Source of the DNA: Salinicoccus luteus DSM 17002 | GTDB lineage: Bacteria > Bacillota > Bacilli > Staphylococcales > Salinicoccaceae | Direction: 5' to 3' | Length of the DNA: 64,000 nt | Assembly (NCBI RefSeq): GCF_000712035.1 | Contig: NZ_JONV01000009.1 | Coordinates: 186,001-250,000 of the forward strand | Shown: in pieces, positions 18,768 through 27,166 of the stretch | How positions within the stretch are numbered: position 1 is the stretch's first letter | Layout of the letters: every line of letters begins with the position of its first letter | Program-made: the position numbers and the translations under genes | The notes under the pieces: generated by a model | The model's database searches: none | What the model was told of the DNA's origin: nothing | What the model saw: the letters and a program-made list of their open reading frames with translations, nothing else

Positions 18768-20360
18768 TCAGGATAGATCGACTTGCTTCACCCTGTGGAA
18801 GCCGTCGATTTTTCTGAGTTCTTCGATTGCTTCGTCACCTACACTTTGATCAAGTCTCAGAGACAATAGTGCAGCACCACCTTCGTCTTTCCGGCCAAGC
18901 TGCATGCTGGCGATATTAATACTATACCTTCCTAAAGTATATCCCATTTCACCTATGATGCCCGGACGGTCGAGATGATTGATGAAGAGGAGATGCCTCG
19001 TCGGTTTGATATCCACCTGGAAGCCGTTTATCTTCACAATGCGTTCTCCATAGCCGTTCAGGACACTCGCGCCAATCGTCAACGTTTCGTCGTCATTGAC
19101 CAGTTCCGCTTCGAGATAATTGCTGTAGCCGTGCGTCTGCCCCTTCTTCTCCACCTTGTACGTGACATCCTGTTCCTGGAGCAGATAGAGTGCATTGATG
19201 ATATTGACGTTTTCACCGAGGTGGGGCTTCAGCATATTTGCAACGAATGACCGTGTCAGAATGCTCGTGTCATCCAATGCAAGGTCGCCGTGGTATTTCA
19301 GTTTGATTTCCATAGGAGGCCGATTCATCAACTGTATCGCAACTTCACCCATGTGGCTGGATATATTTATGAATGGTTTGAGTTCCTCATTGATGTTCTG
19401 GCTCATCCTCGGTGCGTTCACTGCGTGGACGATTGTATCGTTCTCAAGAATATCGATTATTTCCCGGGAAACACTGAGCGCCACCTTTTCCTGCGCTTCA
19501 ACAGTAGAGGCTCCAAGGTGCGGCGTCACTACAATGCGGGGGTGACCGAGAAGCTTCTGGTTGGTCGGAGGCTCCTCTTCAAACACATCGAGGGCCGCGC
19601 CATCTATCTGACCCTCATCAAGTGCGTCAAGCAGCGCTTCTTCGTCGATGATGCCGCCCCTTGCCACATTGATGATCTTAAGTTCCGGTTTTGCCAGCTT
19701 AAAGAATTCCCTGCCTACAATTCCTTTGGTCTGCGGGGTCAGGGGTGTATGCACAGTGACGAAGTCCGCGTGTTTTGCAATATCCTCAACTTCCATCTTT
19801 TCTATGTCTGCTTCCTTGGCCTTATCCTCTGAGAGGTAGGGATCGAAGGCAACGATTTTCATGCCGAAGCTCTGGGCACGCCGGGCGACGCCGAAACCAA
19901 TTTTTCCGACCCCGATGATGCCAAGTGTCTTGCCATACATTTCTGTCCCTTTATATGCCTTGCGGTTCCAGGTGCCTTCTGAAAGTTCCTTGTGTGCTGC
20001 CGGAATCTCCCGCGTAAGGGCAAGCATCATTGCCATTGTATGCTCGGTCGCGGATATTGTGTTGCCATCGGGTGCATTGATGACGATGACCCCGTATTTT
20101 GTGGCGGCACCGATATCAATATTGTCTACGCCGACCCCAGCCCGGGCGATTACCTTCAGGGATCTTGCATATTGGATGATTTCTTCAGTGATGGTTGTCT
20201 GGCTTCTGACGATGAGGGCATGGTAGTCATGGACTATCTCCAAGATTTCAGCTTCAGAGAGTCCCGTGTTGATATCCACTTCATAATTGGGGTGATCGAG
20301 CAGTTCCTTAATACCGTCTTCACTGATTGGATCCAGTACGAGTACCTTATATTGATTCAT
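18768..20360 (-). CDS. serA: D-3-phosphoglycerate dehydrogenase
   Basis: 530 residues, the long SerA form. It oxidises 3-phosphoglycerate to 3-phosphohydroxypyruvate with NAD, the first step of serine synthesis. The NAD-binding fold shows LGIIGVGKIGFGVARRA. The catalytic set is Arg in INVARGGIIDEEAL, Glu in DVFEEEPP and His in VTPHLGASTVEAQE. Residues ~320-450 form the ASB domain and ~455-530 an ACT domain (INHLDRPGIIGEMGYTL) that binds serine or a similar effector. AGGAGG precedes the ATG, and the start overlaps the upstream aminotransferase stop by 14 bases, so the two are translationally coupled. Confidence 0.96.
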   Translation of the reverse strand: MNQYKVLVLDPISEDGIKELLDHPNYEVDINTGLSEAEILEIVHDYHALIVRSQTTITEEIIQYARSLKVIARAGVGVDNIDIGAATKYGVIVINAPDGNTISATEHTMAMMLALTREIPAAHKELSEGTWNRKAYKGTEMYGKTLGIIGVGKIGFGVARRAQSFGMKIVAFDPYLSEDKAKEADIEKMEVEDIAKHADFVTVHTPLTPQTKGIVGREFFKLAKPELKIINVARGGIIDEEALLDALDEGQIDGAALDVFEEEPPTNQKLLGHPRIVVTPHLGASTVEAQEKVALSVSREIIDILENDTIVHAVNAPRMSQNINEELKPFINISSHMGEVAIQLMNRPPMEIKLKYHGDLALDDTSILTRSFVANMLKPHLGENVNIINALYLLQEQDVTYKVEKKGQTHGYSNYLEAELVNDDETLTIGASVLNGYGERIVKINGFQVDIKPTRHLLFINHLDRPGIIGEMGYTLGRYSINIASMQLGRKDEGGAALLSLRLDQSVGDEAIEELRKIDGFHRVKQVDLS

Positions 20361-21495
20361 AATATGCCTCCTGGGCAGCAGTCAATGCTCTGCCATAGTA
20401 TTTTTTCCCGCGATAGTCACTTGTGATGGCCTCAAGTGCAGATAGGACGGTCAGCATGTCCTTCGGGAACATGTAGCCCATATGACCGATGCGCAAGATT
20501 TTTCCTTTAAGCTGCTTCTGGCCTCCTGCAATTGTGATCCCGTGTGATTTTTTCAGGGCATCCTTGATATGGGAAAGCTCTGCTTCATCGGACTTGAAGG
20601 CGGTGACAGTCGGAGAGGCATGGGTTTCCTCTACGAGGAGTTCGAAATCCAGTGCCTTAAGTCCAGCCCTCAGCATATTGCGCATCTTGAGGTGGCGCTC
20701 ATATATCTGCTCCACACCTTCCTCCTTATACAGCTTCAGAACCTGTGCCAATCCTTGTATCAGCGAAACGGCAGGGGTGAAGGGCGTGGAGTTCTCCTCA
20801 AGGGATTTAAAGTATCTGTTGATATCCAGATAGAATCTGGACAGTTGGTTTTGGGAAGCACGCTCACGCGCCATATGATTCATGGCGACGAAAGCGATTC
20901 CCGGCGGCAGCATCAGTGCCTTCTGGCTGCCCGTCACCAGGCAGTCGATGGCATCTGCGGACATATCGAACTTCATGCCGCCGACTGCACTTACACCATC
21001 GACGATGAACAGCGTGTCCTTATTGTAGTTCTTGACCAGTTCCCCTAAGGAATGAATTGGATGGACTACGGCTGTTGATGTTTCACAGGCCTGTGAGAAT
21101 ACAGCTCTGATATTTTCTTTATCGTCAAGGAACTTCTTGAAAATTTCCAGGTCCACCCCTTCGCCCCATGGCACTTCAAAAACATGGACATCGAATGGAT
21201 ATGTCTGTGCAATATTTTTAAAGCGGTCGCCGAATGCGCCGCTGACGATGACTGCAATGGATTCATCGGGCTGCACCAGATTGACCATTGCTGCCTCCAG
21301 GGCACTTGTACCGCTTGATGTAAGGACGGCGACAGGATCATCTGTGCCGAATAGTGTCTTTATGTTGGACTGCACATTTTCCATAAGTGCAGTGAAATCG
21401 GAAGAGCGGTGTCCAATCATACCATCTGACATTGCACGCGTTACTTGAGGGGGAATGGGCGTCGGACCGGGTGTGAGTAGCAAGTTTGGTTCCAT
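20347..21495 (-). CDS. Class V (AGXT-type) aminotransferase, serA-linked
   Basis: 382 residues of the alanine-glyoxylate/serine-pyruvate aminotransferase family, PLP-dependent fold type I. The cofactor lysine is in TGSQKALMLPPG (about residue 193), with the PLP-contact aspartate in FIVDGVSAVGG. Because it forms an overlapping operon with serA, it may supply the transamination step linked to serine or glycine, for example glyoxylate to glycine or a SerC-like role. The same pair occurs in staphylococci. The amino donor and acceptor are not determined by sequence. A cre-like site lies about 105 bases upstream. Confidence 0.88.
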   Translation of the reverse strand: MEPNLLLTPGPTPIPPQVTRAMSDGMIGHRSSDFTALMENVQSNIKTLFGTDDPVAVLTSSGTSALEAAMVNLVQPDESIAVIVSGAFGDRFKNIAQTYPFDVHVFEVPWGEGVDLEIFKKFLDDKENIRAVFSQACETSTAVVHPIHSLGELVKNYNKDTLFIVDGVSAVGGMKFDMSADAIDCLVTGSQKALMLPPGIAFVAMNHMARERASQNQLSRFYLDINRYFKSLEENSTPFTPAVSLIQGLAQVLKLYKEEGVEQIYERHLKMRNMLRAGLKALDFELLVEETHASPTVTAFKSDEAELSHIKDALKKSHGITIAGGQKQLKGKILRIGHMGYMFPKDMLTVLSALEAITSDYRGKKYYGRALTAAQEAYYESI

Positions 21496-21599
21496 ATATA
21501 TCTGCCTCCATAGAATAGATGTACACTATAATATCAAAGTTTTCTGTATTTTCCATAATCATAAGCGGGCAAATATACTTAAGAGTGTAATATTATCCG

Positions 21600-21613
21600 T
21601 TAAAACGTTTTCA
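21600..21613. promoter_or_regulatory. cre-like site upstream of the aminotransferase-serA operon
   Basis: TTAAAACGTTTTCA matches the CcpA consensus except at the second base. It touches the stop codon of the upstream nadR-like gene and precedes the aminotransferase start by about 105 bases. Confidence 0.4.
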
Positions 21614-22690
21614 TCAATTATCCTTGCCCTCTTTCAAAATTTCATCCACCAGCCTATGCGCTTCCTGGTACCTGTTTCCATAGGACTCGCCATCCAGAAT
21701 ATGTGTGATCGAGAGAAGGTCATGCATTTCCAGTTCTTCCATGAGCATTTCATGGATTTCATTTTTGGAATCGAGGTTTTTGGCCCCCTCGCCTTTCGGT
21801 GATTCCGGAGGCAGCACCAGGATGAGTGACCAGTTCTGGAGGTGGATATAGTAGTCGAAGACGGATTTCAGGCGGTTGAATTCCTCTCCATCGGCGTATC
21901 GCTTCATATTGACTTTTGTAGTCATGACGTCGGTGTCCGCAAAGAAAACTTTGCGCGTACCGGGGGAGTGGATATGGCGCCTGTTATTCTCAAACTGTCC
22001 GATGCCGATTGCATGAAAGTCCTTTACATCGAGTTCATCGTCCGCAATCCGATGTTCACGGCAGTATGTTTTTGCGTACTCCACGGAGTAGCTTGTGGAA
22101 TAGCGTCTTGCCAGATCCTGTACCATCGAAGTGCGGCCTGTCCCCGGGGCTCCGATGATGAGTACATTCTGGACAAAGAACTTCCTGAAGGTCCGCATGA
22201 CGTAATCCCAGTTCAGTATGGGTTCTTCCCTGATGCTTGTGCCGCTGATTCCGAGTATTTTGCGGTCGACCATCGTAATGGATGCATCGATGTGGGGCCA
22301 CTCATCAGAAAAGAAGTCCTTGAGCGGTTTGATATACTCCTCCTCTCCGACATAATAGGTCATACTCTCGACGGGAAAGGGCAGCGAATCCTTTTCTTCG
22401 AGGATGGTGTCTGCAAGCATTTTGAGCCAGGGCCCCCAGCCATGCGGATATCTCGGAATATGCGTTTCATCGAGCTTGAGTATGGTGACGTTGTCATCAG
22501 GACCAAGCAGCCGACGCATGGATTTGACCCGGTTGTCGAGTGTCATCCCGTAGGTGTCGCCCCGGTCGCCCTGGTATCCGCTGACAATCACAAAGGCATG
22601 CCTGTTCTCCCGTTTTGCACGGATGATCTGTTCAAAGTGCCCTACATGACACGGGGCGAAGGTACCGAAATAAATTCCTAGATCTCTCAC
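21614..22690 (-). CDS. nadR: NadR-like bifunctional NMN adenylyltransferase / ribosylnicotinamide kinase
   Basis: 358 residues with two modules. Residues 1-165 form a nucleotidyltransferase with YFGTFAPCHVGHFEQI (HxGH-type motif) and GISGTSIRE (ISSTxxR-type motif). Residues ~170-355 form a P-loop kinase beginning VLIIGAPGTGRTSMVQDLA. This is the NadR layout without the N-terminal DNA-binding domain of the enterobacterial protein, as in Haemophilus, so it should act only in nicotinamide riboside salvage to NAD. No riboside transporter (pnuC) is next to it. The Gly-rich loop has Arg before Thr (GTGRTS) in place of the usual Lys of Walker A, which is worth noting for kinase activity. Confidence 0.8.
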   Translation of the reverse strand: MRDLGIYFGTFAPCHVGHFEQIIRAKRENRHAFVIVSGYQGDRGDTYGMTLDNRVKSMRRLLGPDDNVTILKLDETHIPRYPHGWGPWLKMLADTILEEKDSLPFPVESMTYYVGEEEYIKPLKDFFSDEWPHIDASITMVDRKILGISGTSIREEPILNWDYVMRTFRKFFVQNVLIIGAPGTGRTSMVQDLARRYSTSYSVEYAKTYCREHRIADDELDVKDFHAIGIGQFENNRRHIHSPGTRKVFFADTDVMTTKVNMKRYADGEEFNRLKSVFDYYIHLQNWSLILVLPPESPKGEGAKNLDSKNEIHEMLMEELEMHDLLSITHILDGESYGNRYQEAHRLVDEILKEGKDN

Positions 22691-22769
22691 TGTGACAGCT
22701 CCTAACCAAATGGTATTAAGACAGTTATATCAGTATAAAAGCGGTTTATCAAATCAATATACATGCTCT

Positions 22770-22801
22770 TTGACAACTACTATGCAAAGGTATGCTACAA
22801 T
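22770..22801 (+). promoter_or_regulatory. Candidate promoter of the popT-GTPase operon
   Basis: TACAAT (22796-22801) with an upstream TG gives an extended -10. A perfect TTGACA lies at 22770-22775 but is 20 bases away, longer than the usual spacer. Transcription would start about 30 bases before the first gene. Confidence 0.5.
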
Positions 22802-22837
22802 CAGATGGTAAAAATTAAAAGTTGAGGGATACAATAA

Positions 22838-23680
22838 ATGGTTAAATGGGTAAATATATTTAAAGGTTTTCTCATGGGCATCTGCGAGCTGATTCCAGGG
22901 GTCAGCAGCGGAACGATGGCCCTGCTGCTTGGAATCTATGATCAGTTTCTCGGGGCCATCAGCAAAATCGTGTCAAAGCACTATAGGAAGGCGATTCTGT
23001 TCCTGCTGCCGCTGGTCATCGGAATGGGAATTGCAATCCTTACATTATCGAACCTGATAGACTATCTGCTGCGGAATCATACAGTGCCGACACACTGGTT
23101 CTTCATCGGATTGGTACTCGGTGTCGTCCCGATGATGCTCAGAATTTCGAATTATAAAGTCGAGTTCAGGGCCGGCCACTACATCATTTTGTTCATGGCG
23201 GTGGCTTTGCTTCTTGTTATGGGTATAAGCAGGGGGGAGGAGCAGGCAATCAATGACGTTGCGATTACTTTCCCGCTTCTCGTCAAAATGTTCATCAGTG
23301 GCATACTTGCTTCAACAACGATGCTGCTGCCGGGGATATCGGGCTCCCTTGTTCTTTTGATTCTGGGCTCCTATTCCATCGTCATCTATGCGGTGAGTGA
23401 GCTGACCAGCTTCAATCTTGGGGTTCTTCCGATTCTGATTGCCGCCGGCTCCGGCATCCTCCTCGGACTGCTTGTCGCCAGCCGGATCATCCAGTATATG
23501 CTCAGGCACTTTACGTATCTGACCTACGCGCTGATATTGGGGCTCGTCATCGGCTCCGTCTTTGCCATCTATCCGGGCCTTCCGGACACGGTACTGTCCT
23601 GGGCAGTGACAGCACTGGCGGCCATACTGGGCTTTGCAATCAGCTGGTACATGGGTGCTGACAATGAAGGTACAATCTGA
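22838..23680 (+). CDS. popT: DUF368 membrane protein, PopT-type polyprenyl-phosphate transporter
   Basis: 280 residues with about eight or nine membrane helices. The DUF368 hallmark GICELIPGVSSGTMALLLGIYD opens the protein, and the second-half repeat GILASTTMLLPGISGSLVLLILGSY mirrors it. PopT of Staphylococcus aureus and relatives recycles the carrier lipid undecaprenyl phosphate across the membrane for cell-wall synthesis, alongside DedA-family UptA. A GTPase gene follows 14 bases downstream in the same operon. Family assignment is strong; the transport role is by homology. Confidence 0.85.
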   Translation: MVKWVNIFKGFLMGICELIPGVSSGTMALLLGIYDQFLGAISKIVSKHYRKAILFLLPLVIGMGIAILTLSNLIDYLLRNHTVPTHWFFIGLVLGVVPMMLRISNYKVEFRAGHYIILFMAVALLLVMGISRGEEQAINDVAITFPLLVKMFISGILASTTMLLPGISGSLVLLILGSYSIVIYAVSELTSFNLGVLPILIAAGSGILLGLLVASRIIQYMLRHFTYLTYALILGLVIGSVFAIYPGLPDTVLSWAVTALAAILGFAISWYMGADNEGTI

Positions 23681-23694
23681 ATCGAGGTGAGGAT

Positions 23695-24726
23695 ATGGAA
23701 CAGAGCCATCCATTGGTCATGGCCTACCATGAATATATAGAATCGACGATCGATTATCGCGTTGCTGTGCTTGGGCAGGTGGATGCGGGCAAAAGTGCCC
23801 TGGTGAACCGCTTGGCGGATGCTGATTCTTTCATCTCCACACAGACTGACGCCACACGCACAATTACGGAGCATCCCTACGGAAGACGGGGGAAGATCCT
23901 CGATTTTCCAGGTGTCGGAACAACAGAATATTCTCCGAAGCAGTACAGGAAGCTGATAGCCAAGACGGGCATCAGGCATGTTTTGTACGTATTCTCCTCA
24001 AAGATACGGGATGCGGACGAAGCGGTCATCCGATATCTTGCCAAAAGGGGTATCCATGTCACTTTCGTATACAACAAAAGCGACACGCTGGTAGATGTCT
24101 CCGGGGAGCGGGCGCAGAAGACGCTGATGAACGACAAGGATACGGAGCTCCACGTGACCTTCAAGAAACAGCTCGACCAGCCGTTATACTATCATTTTGC
24201 CAGTGTGAAGGACGATGCAGGAATCGATGAACTGAGAGGGAAGCTGGATGATATATTCAGGGAAAAGGACGACCAGTTTGATCAGAGGGTCCATAGTGCC
24301 CAGTATCTCGAGAGGTTCCTGTCCCGGAAGATGAATGGGCTGGCGACCAAACTGCTGTCACCGGGCTTCAAGGACATCATCCTCAGCCGGGCCTACAGGT
24401 CTATAGAAGAGATGACGGAATCGCACTATCATGTTACAGCCGAGGATGGCGTGGAAATCGGCCAGGAAATTCCGAGGGCCGCCGATTATATCAATCGTGT
24501 CAAAAACACGGAAAAGGACACGAAGAAGCCGGCGGACTACATCAACCACTTGGCAACGCTCTTCGGAGCGGTCTTTAAAATGCGGAAGTTGAATGTTGTA
24601 ACGTTCATTGCATCCTCCCTGGGTGAAATCAGCATAAAAAATATTTATCCCGTACTGAAGGGAACATTTGAATACGTCGGTGATATGAACGACTTTGCCC
24701 GCGAGGTCATCAAACATCACCGCTAG
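23695..24726 (+). CDS. GTPase resembling the immunity-related (IRG/IIGP) family
   Basis: 343 residues, start ATG after GAGGTGAGGA. It has G1 GQVDAGKSA (27-35), G3 DFPGVG (70-75) and G4 NKSD (127-130). The order of elements around them, TExHPY, D-x-PGVGTTEYSPKQY, then VYVFSSKIRDADE and a segment ending GIHVTFVYNKSD, parallels IRG GTPases, where the equivalents are HPY, DLPGIGT-xx-F-xx-xY, a hydrophobic strand ending in S-x-R-F, and FVRTKVD. The remaining ~190 residues are mostly helical with no obvious membrane segment. It could instead be a divergent Era/HflX-type GTPase. Its coupling to popT suggests a role at the membrane or in lipid-carrier traffic, which is inference. A terminator follows. 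Confidence 0.6.
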   Translation: MEQSHPLVMAYHEYIESTIDYRVAVLGQVDAGKSALVNRLADADSFISTQTDATRTITEHPYGRRGKILDFPGVGTTEYSPKQYRKLIAKTGIRHVLYVFSSKIRDADEAVIRYLAKRGIHVTFVYNKSDTLVDVSGERAQKTLMNDKDTELHVTFKKQLDQPLYYHFASVKDDAGIDELRGKLDDIFREKDDQFDQRVHSAQYLERFLSRKMNGLATKLLSPGFKDIILSRAYRSIEEMTESHYHVTAEDGVEIGQEIPRAADYINRVKNTEKDTKKPADYINHLATLFGAVFKMRKLNVVTFIASSLGEISIKNIYPVLKGTFEYVGDMNDFAREVIKHHR

Positions 24727-24729
24727 ACC

Positions 24730-24764
24730 ACAGCACTTCGGTAATCGCCGGGGTGCTGTTTTTT
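24730..24764 (+). terminator. Rho-independent terminator
   Basis: ACAGCAC (24730-24736) pairs with GTGCTGT (24753-24759), with an inner CGG/CCG pairing and a TTTTTT tail, 3 bases after the GTPase stop. Confidence 0.8.
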
Positions 24765-24772
24765 GCTGGGGA

Positions 24773-24784
24773 CAATCGTTTGCA
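24773..24784. promoter_or_regulatory. LacI-type operator half-copy (upstream)
   Basis: CAATCGTTTGCA repeats 12 bases of the palindromic operator at 24838-24851, 65 bases upstream of it. The spacing of about six helical turns would allow DNA looping. Confidence 0.45.
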
Positions 24785-24837
24785 TGAAGGGGCAGTATTA
24801 TTTTTTCAAAAGCCTTTAGCTGTAAAGGAATAATTTA

Positions 24838-24851
24838 TGCAATCGTTTGCA
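24838..24851. promoter_or_regulatory. LacI-family operator upstream of the sugar operon promoter
   Basis: TGCAATCGTTTGCA is a near-perfect palindrome centred on CG, the usual form of a LacI/GalR operator. It lies 8 bases before the -35 hexamer. The LacI-type gene at 28007 is the obvious candidate regulator. Confidence 0.6.
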
Positions 24852-24859
24852 AAAAGTTG

Positions 24860-24888
24860 TTGACTTAAAAGAATTCTGAATATAGAAT
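24860..24888 (+). promoter_or_regulatory. Sigma-A promoter of the sugar ABC/3-keto-sugar operon
   Basis: TTGACT (24860-24865), a 17-base spacer and TAGAAT (24883-24888). It is flanked by operator-like sites on both sides and precedes the binding protein gene by 46 bases. Confidence 0.8.
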
Positions 24889-24903
24889 AAAAGTACAAGC
24901 GAT

Positions 24904-24917
24904 TGATAACGCTTACA
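24904..24917. promoter_or_regulatory. cre/LacI-type site in the transcribed leader
   Basis: TGATAACGCTTACA fits the general cre consensus TGWNANCGNTNWCA in full and also lies within an inverted repeat AAGCG-N8-CGCTT (24898-24915). It sits 15 bases after the -10 box, a roadblock position. Confidence 0.6.
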
Positions 24918-24934
24918 TACAAGGAGGATGAAAA

Positions 24935-26239
24935 ATGAAGAGATCGAAGTGGAGTTATGCCTTTCTTCTCGCCCTGCTTCTCATGCTGGGAGCCTGTGGG
25001 AACAGTGGAGATGCTGGCGGTTCAGTTTCAGGGGACGGCGAAGAGGGCAGCGGCGATGGCGAATCAGTAACGATTGACCTTTATCAGTTCAAAGTGGAAT
25101 TCAAGGAGCAGTTCGAATCCCTCGTGGCACAATATGAAGAAGAGAATCCGAATGTGACAGTCAACGTTGAAACGGTCGGTGGCGGAAACGACTACGGTGC
25201 CACATTGAAGTCGAAGATTGCATCTGGCAACGAACCGGATATCTTCAATATCGGCGGACCTCAGGACTATGAAGACCATAAGGACCGTATCGCACCAATC
25301 GAAGATTCCGCAGCTGTCGACGCAGCGCTGGAAGGTACGCTTGATGCAGTTACAGTGGAAGACCAGGTTTACGGTGTCCCTTACAACCTCGAAGGCTACG
25401 GACTGATCTACAACAAGGGGATCTTTGAAGAGGCTGGCATCAACCCTGATGAGCTGACGACGATGGAAGATCTGCAGGCAGCAGTCGATACACTTGACGG
25501 TATGAAGGAAGAACTTGGACTGGACGCTGTCTTCGCCTTCCCGGGCAAAGAGAGATGGGTATATGGAAACCACTCCAGCAGTTCATTCCTCGCGCCTGAA
25601 TTCAATGACAGCGTTATCGAAGCATTTGAATCCGACACGGTTGAATTTGAACTCTCGGAAGAACTGAAAAACTACATCGACATGCAGGTGAACTATTCCG
25701 AGCAGCCTGTATTGAGCCTCGACTATTCACAACAGGTCGAAGCCCTCTATTCCATGGAGAAGGTGGCCATGATCCAGCAGGGAAACTGGGCTTACCCTTC
25801 CATTGAACAGATTGCACCTGAAGTGGCTGAGAACTCCGGCATCATCCCTATTCCTGTAGGCGGCGAGGCTAAAATGCCTGTAGGCGTGCCGCAGTATTGG
25901 GTAGTGAACTCCGGAGCGGATGATGCTGTGCAGCAGGCCTCTGTCGACTTCCTTGACTGGATGTACACATCCGATGCGGGCAAGGAAGCTGTACTGAACG
26001 ACTTCAACTTCATTCCGGCATATAAGGACTACGACACAAGCCAGATTTCAGATCCATTGTCCCAGGAGATCTATGAGTACTCCGAAGAGGGCAATACAAG
26101 TGGATGGGTATTCCTTGGATATCCTACCGGGTTCTCTGAAGAGACATTCGGTGATAATGTTCAGCAGTACATTTCCGGTGACATCACATGGGAAGAAGTG
26201 GTAGAGAACTCCAAAGCATACTGGGAAGAGAATAGATAA
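24935..26239 (+). CDS. Sugar ABC transporter substrate-binding lipoprotein
   Basis: 434 residues of the family 1 extracellular binding proteins (MalE/UgpB type). The signal peptide ends in lipobox LMLGAC with the lipidated Cys at 21, followed by a Gly/Ser/Glu linker. AAGGAGG precedes the ATG. It delivers a sugar, probably a di- or oligosaccharide, to the two permeases encoded next. A stem-loop after the gene probably raises its expression over the permeases. First gene of a nine-gene operon (24.9-34.0 kb). The substrate is not determined by sequence; the ThuA- and dehydrogenase-type neighbours suggest trehalose-like or other glycosides. Confidence 0.92.
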   Translation: MKRSKWSYAFLLALLLMLGACGNSGDAGGSVSGDGEEGSGDGESVTIDLYQFKVEFKEQFESLVAQYEEENPNVTVNVETVGGGNDYGATLKSKIASGNEPDIFNIGGPQDYEDHKDRIAPIEDSAAVDAALEGTLDAVTVEDQVYGVPYNLEGYGLIYNKGIFEEAGINPDELTTMEDLQAAVDTLDGMKEELGLDAVFAFPGKERWVYGNHSSSSFLAPEFNDSVIEAFESDTVEFELSEELKNYIDMQVNYSEQPVLSLDYSQQVEALYSMEKVAMIQQGNWAYPSIEQIAPEVAENSGIIPIPVGGEAKMPVGVPQYWVVNSGADDAVQQASVDFLDWMYTSDAGKEAVLNDFNFIPAYKDYDTSQISDPLSQEIYEYSEEGNTSGWVFLGYPTGFSEETFGDNVQQYISGDITWEEVVENSKAYWEENR

Positions 26240-26249
26240 ATGAAATCAT

Positions 26250-26276
26250 AATGGAGCAATCTTATATTGCTCCATT
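26250..26276 (+). terminator. Intercistronic stem-loop after the binding protein gene
   Basis: AATGGAGCAAT (26250-26260) pairs with ATTGCTCCATT (26266-26276) around a 5-base loop, followed by ATTTCTT. It is likely a partial terminator or a 3' mRNA stabiliser between the binding protein and permease genes. Confidence 0.7.
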
Positions 26277-26299
26277 ATTTCTTACAAAGAGGTGTTAAT

Positions 26300-27166
26300 A
26301 TGAAAACCAAAAATATCATGTACTGGGTGTTCATTGCCCCGGTTCTGGCGGCACTTCTGATTGTCGTGGTCGTTCCTTTCATCTGGGGAATCTACTATTC
26401 CCTTACAGAATGGTCGGGCGACATGGCACAGACACCGGTGTTTACAGGATTTGATAACTACAAGAGCCTGATGTCCGACCCGACATTCCTGAGTGCGCTC
26501 TGGTTCACTTTTAAATATGCAATCGTGACCGTGATCATCATAAATGTCGTTGGTTTTTCACTGGCACTGATTGTAACGAGCTATATAAAATCAAAGAACC
26601 TGCTCAGAACGATCTTCTTCATGCCGAACCTGATCGGCGGGCTGATCCTCGGTTTCATCTGGCAGTTCGTCTTTACGAACATCTTCAATGCCCTTGGAGA
26701 AGCCATGGGTGTTGAAATGCTGCAGGGATGGCTCGCAACCCCTGCGACTGGCTTCTGGGGACTGGTCATTCTGCACGTATGGCAGATGGCCGGCTACATC
26801 ATGATCATCTACATTGCATATCTGCAGAGCATCCCCGACGAACTTCTCGAGGCGGCGGATATGGACGGGGCAAGCTACTTCCAGAAATTGAAGAATGTAG
26901 TGATGCCGCTCGTCGCACCGGCATTCACGGTAAGCATGTTCCTGACATTGTCCGGTGCATTCAAAATCTATGATCAGAACCTCTCTCTTACAGGCGGCGG
27001 ACCTGGTGGCACTACGAAAATGATTGCCATGGACATCGTTGATACGGCGTTTGCGATGAATACGATGGGAATGGCCCAGGCCAAGGCGGTCATCTTCTTC
27101 ATCATCGTGGCAATTTTAAGTTTGACGCAAGTCTACTATAATAAGAAAAAAGAGGTGGAGCTGTAA
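26300..27166 (+). CDS. Sugar ABC transporter permease (MalF type)
   Basis: 288 residues from ATG 26300, chosen because GAGGTG precedes it by 5 bases and the upstream in-frame start lies within the preceding hairpin. Six membrane helices. The EAA loop that docks onto the ATPase is IPDELLEAADMDGASYFQKLKNV (about residue 190), followed by the typical tail motif LTGGGPGGTTKM. It pairs with the next gene, whose start overlaps this stop by one base. Confidence 0.93.
   Translation: MKTKNIMYWVFIAPVLAALLIVVVVPFIWGIYYSLTEWSGDMAQTPVFTGFDNYKSLMSDPTFLSALWFTFKYAIVTVIIINVVGFSLALIVTSYIKSKNLLRTIFFMPNLIGGLILGFIWQFVFTNIFNALGEAMGVEMLQGWLATPATGFWGLVILHVWQMAGYIMIIYIAYLQSIPDELLEAADMDGASYFQKLKNVVMPLVAPAFTVSMFLTLSGAFKIYDQNLSLTGGGPGGTTKMIAMDIVDTAFAMNTMGMAQAKAVIFFIIVAILSLTQVYYNKKKEVEL

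Noticed and set aside
21842-22681. A 279-codon plus-strand open frame opposite nadR
   Set aside because: The minus strand encodes a clear bifunctional NadR; the plus frame has no ribosome binding site or motif.
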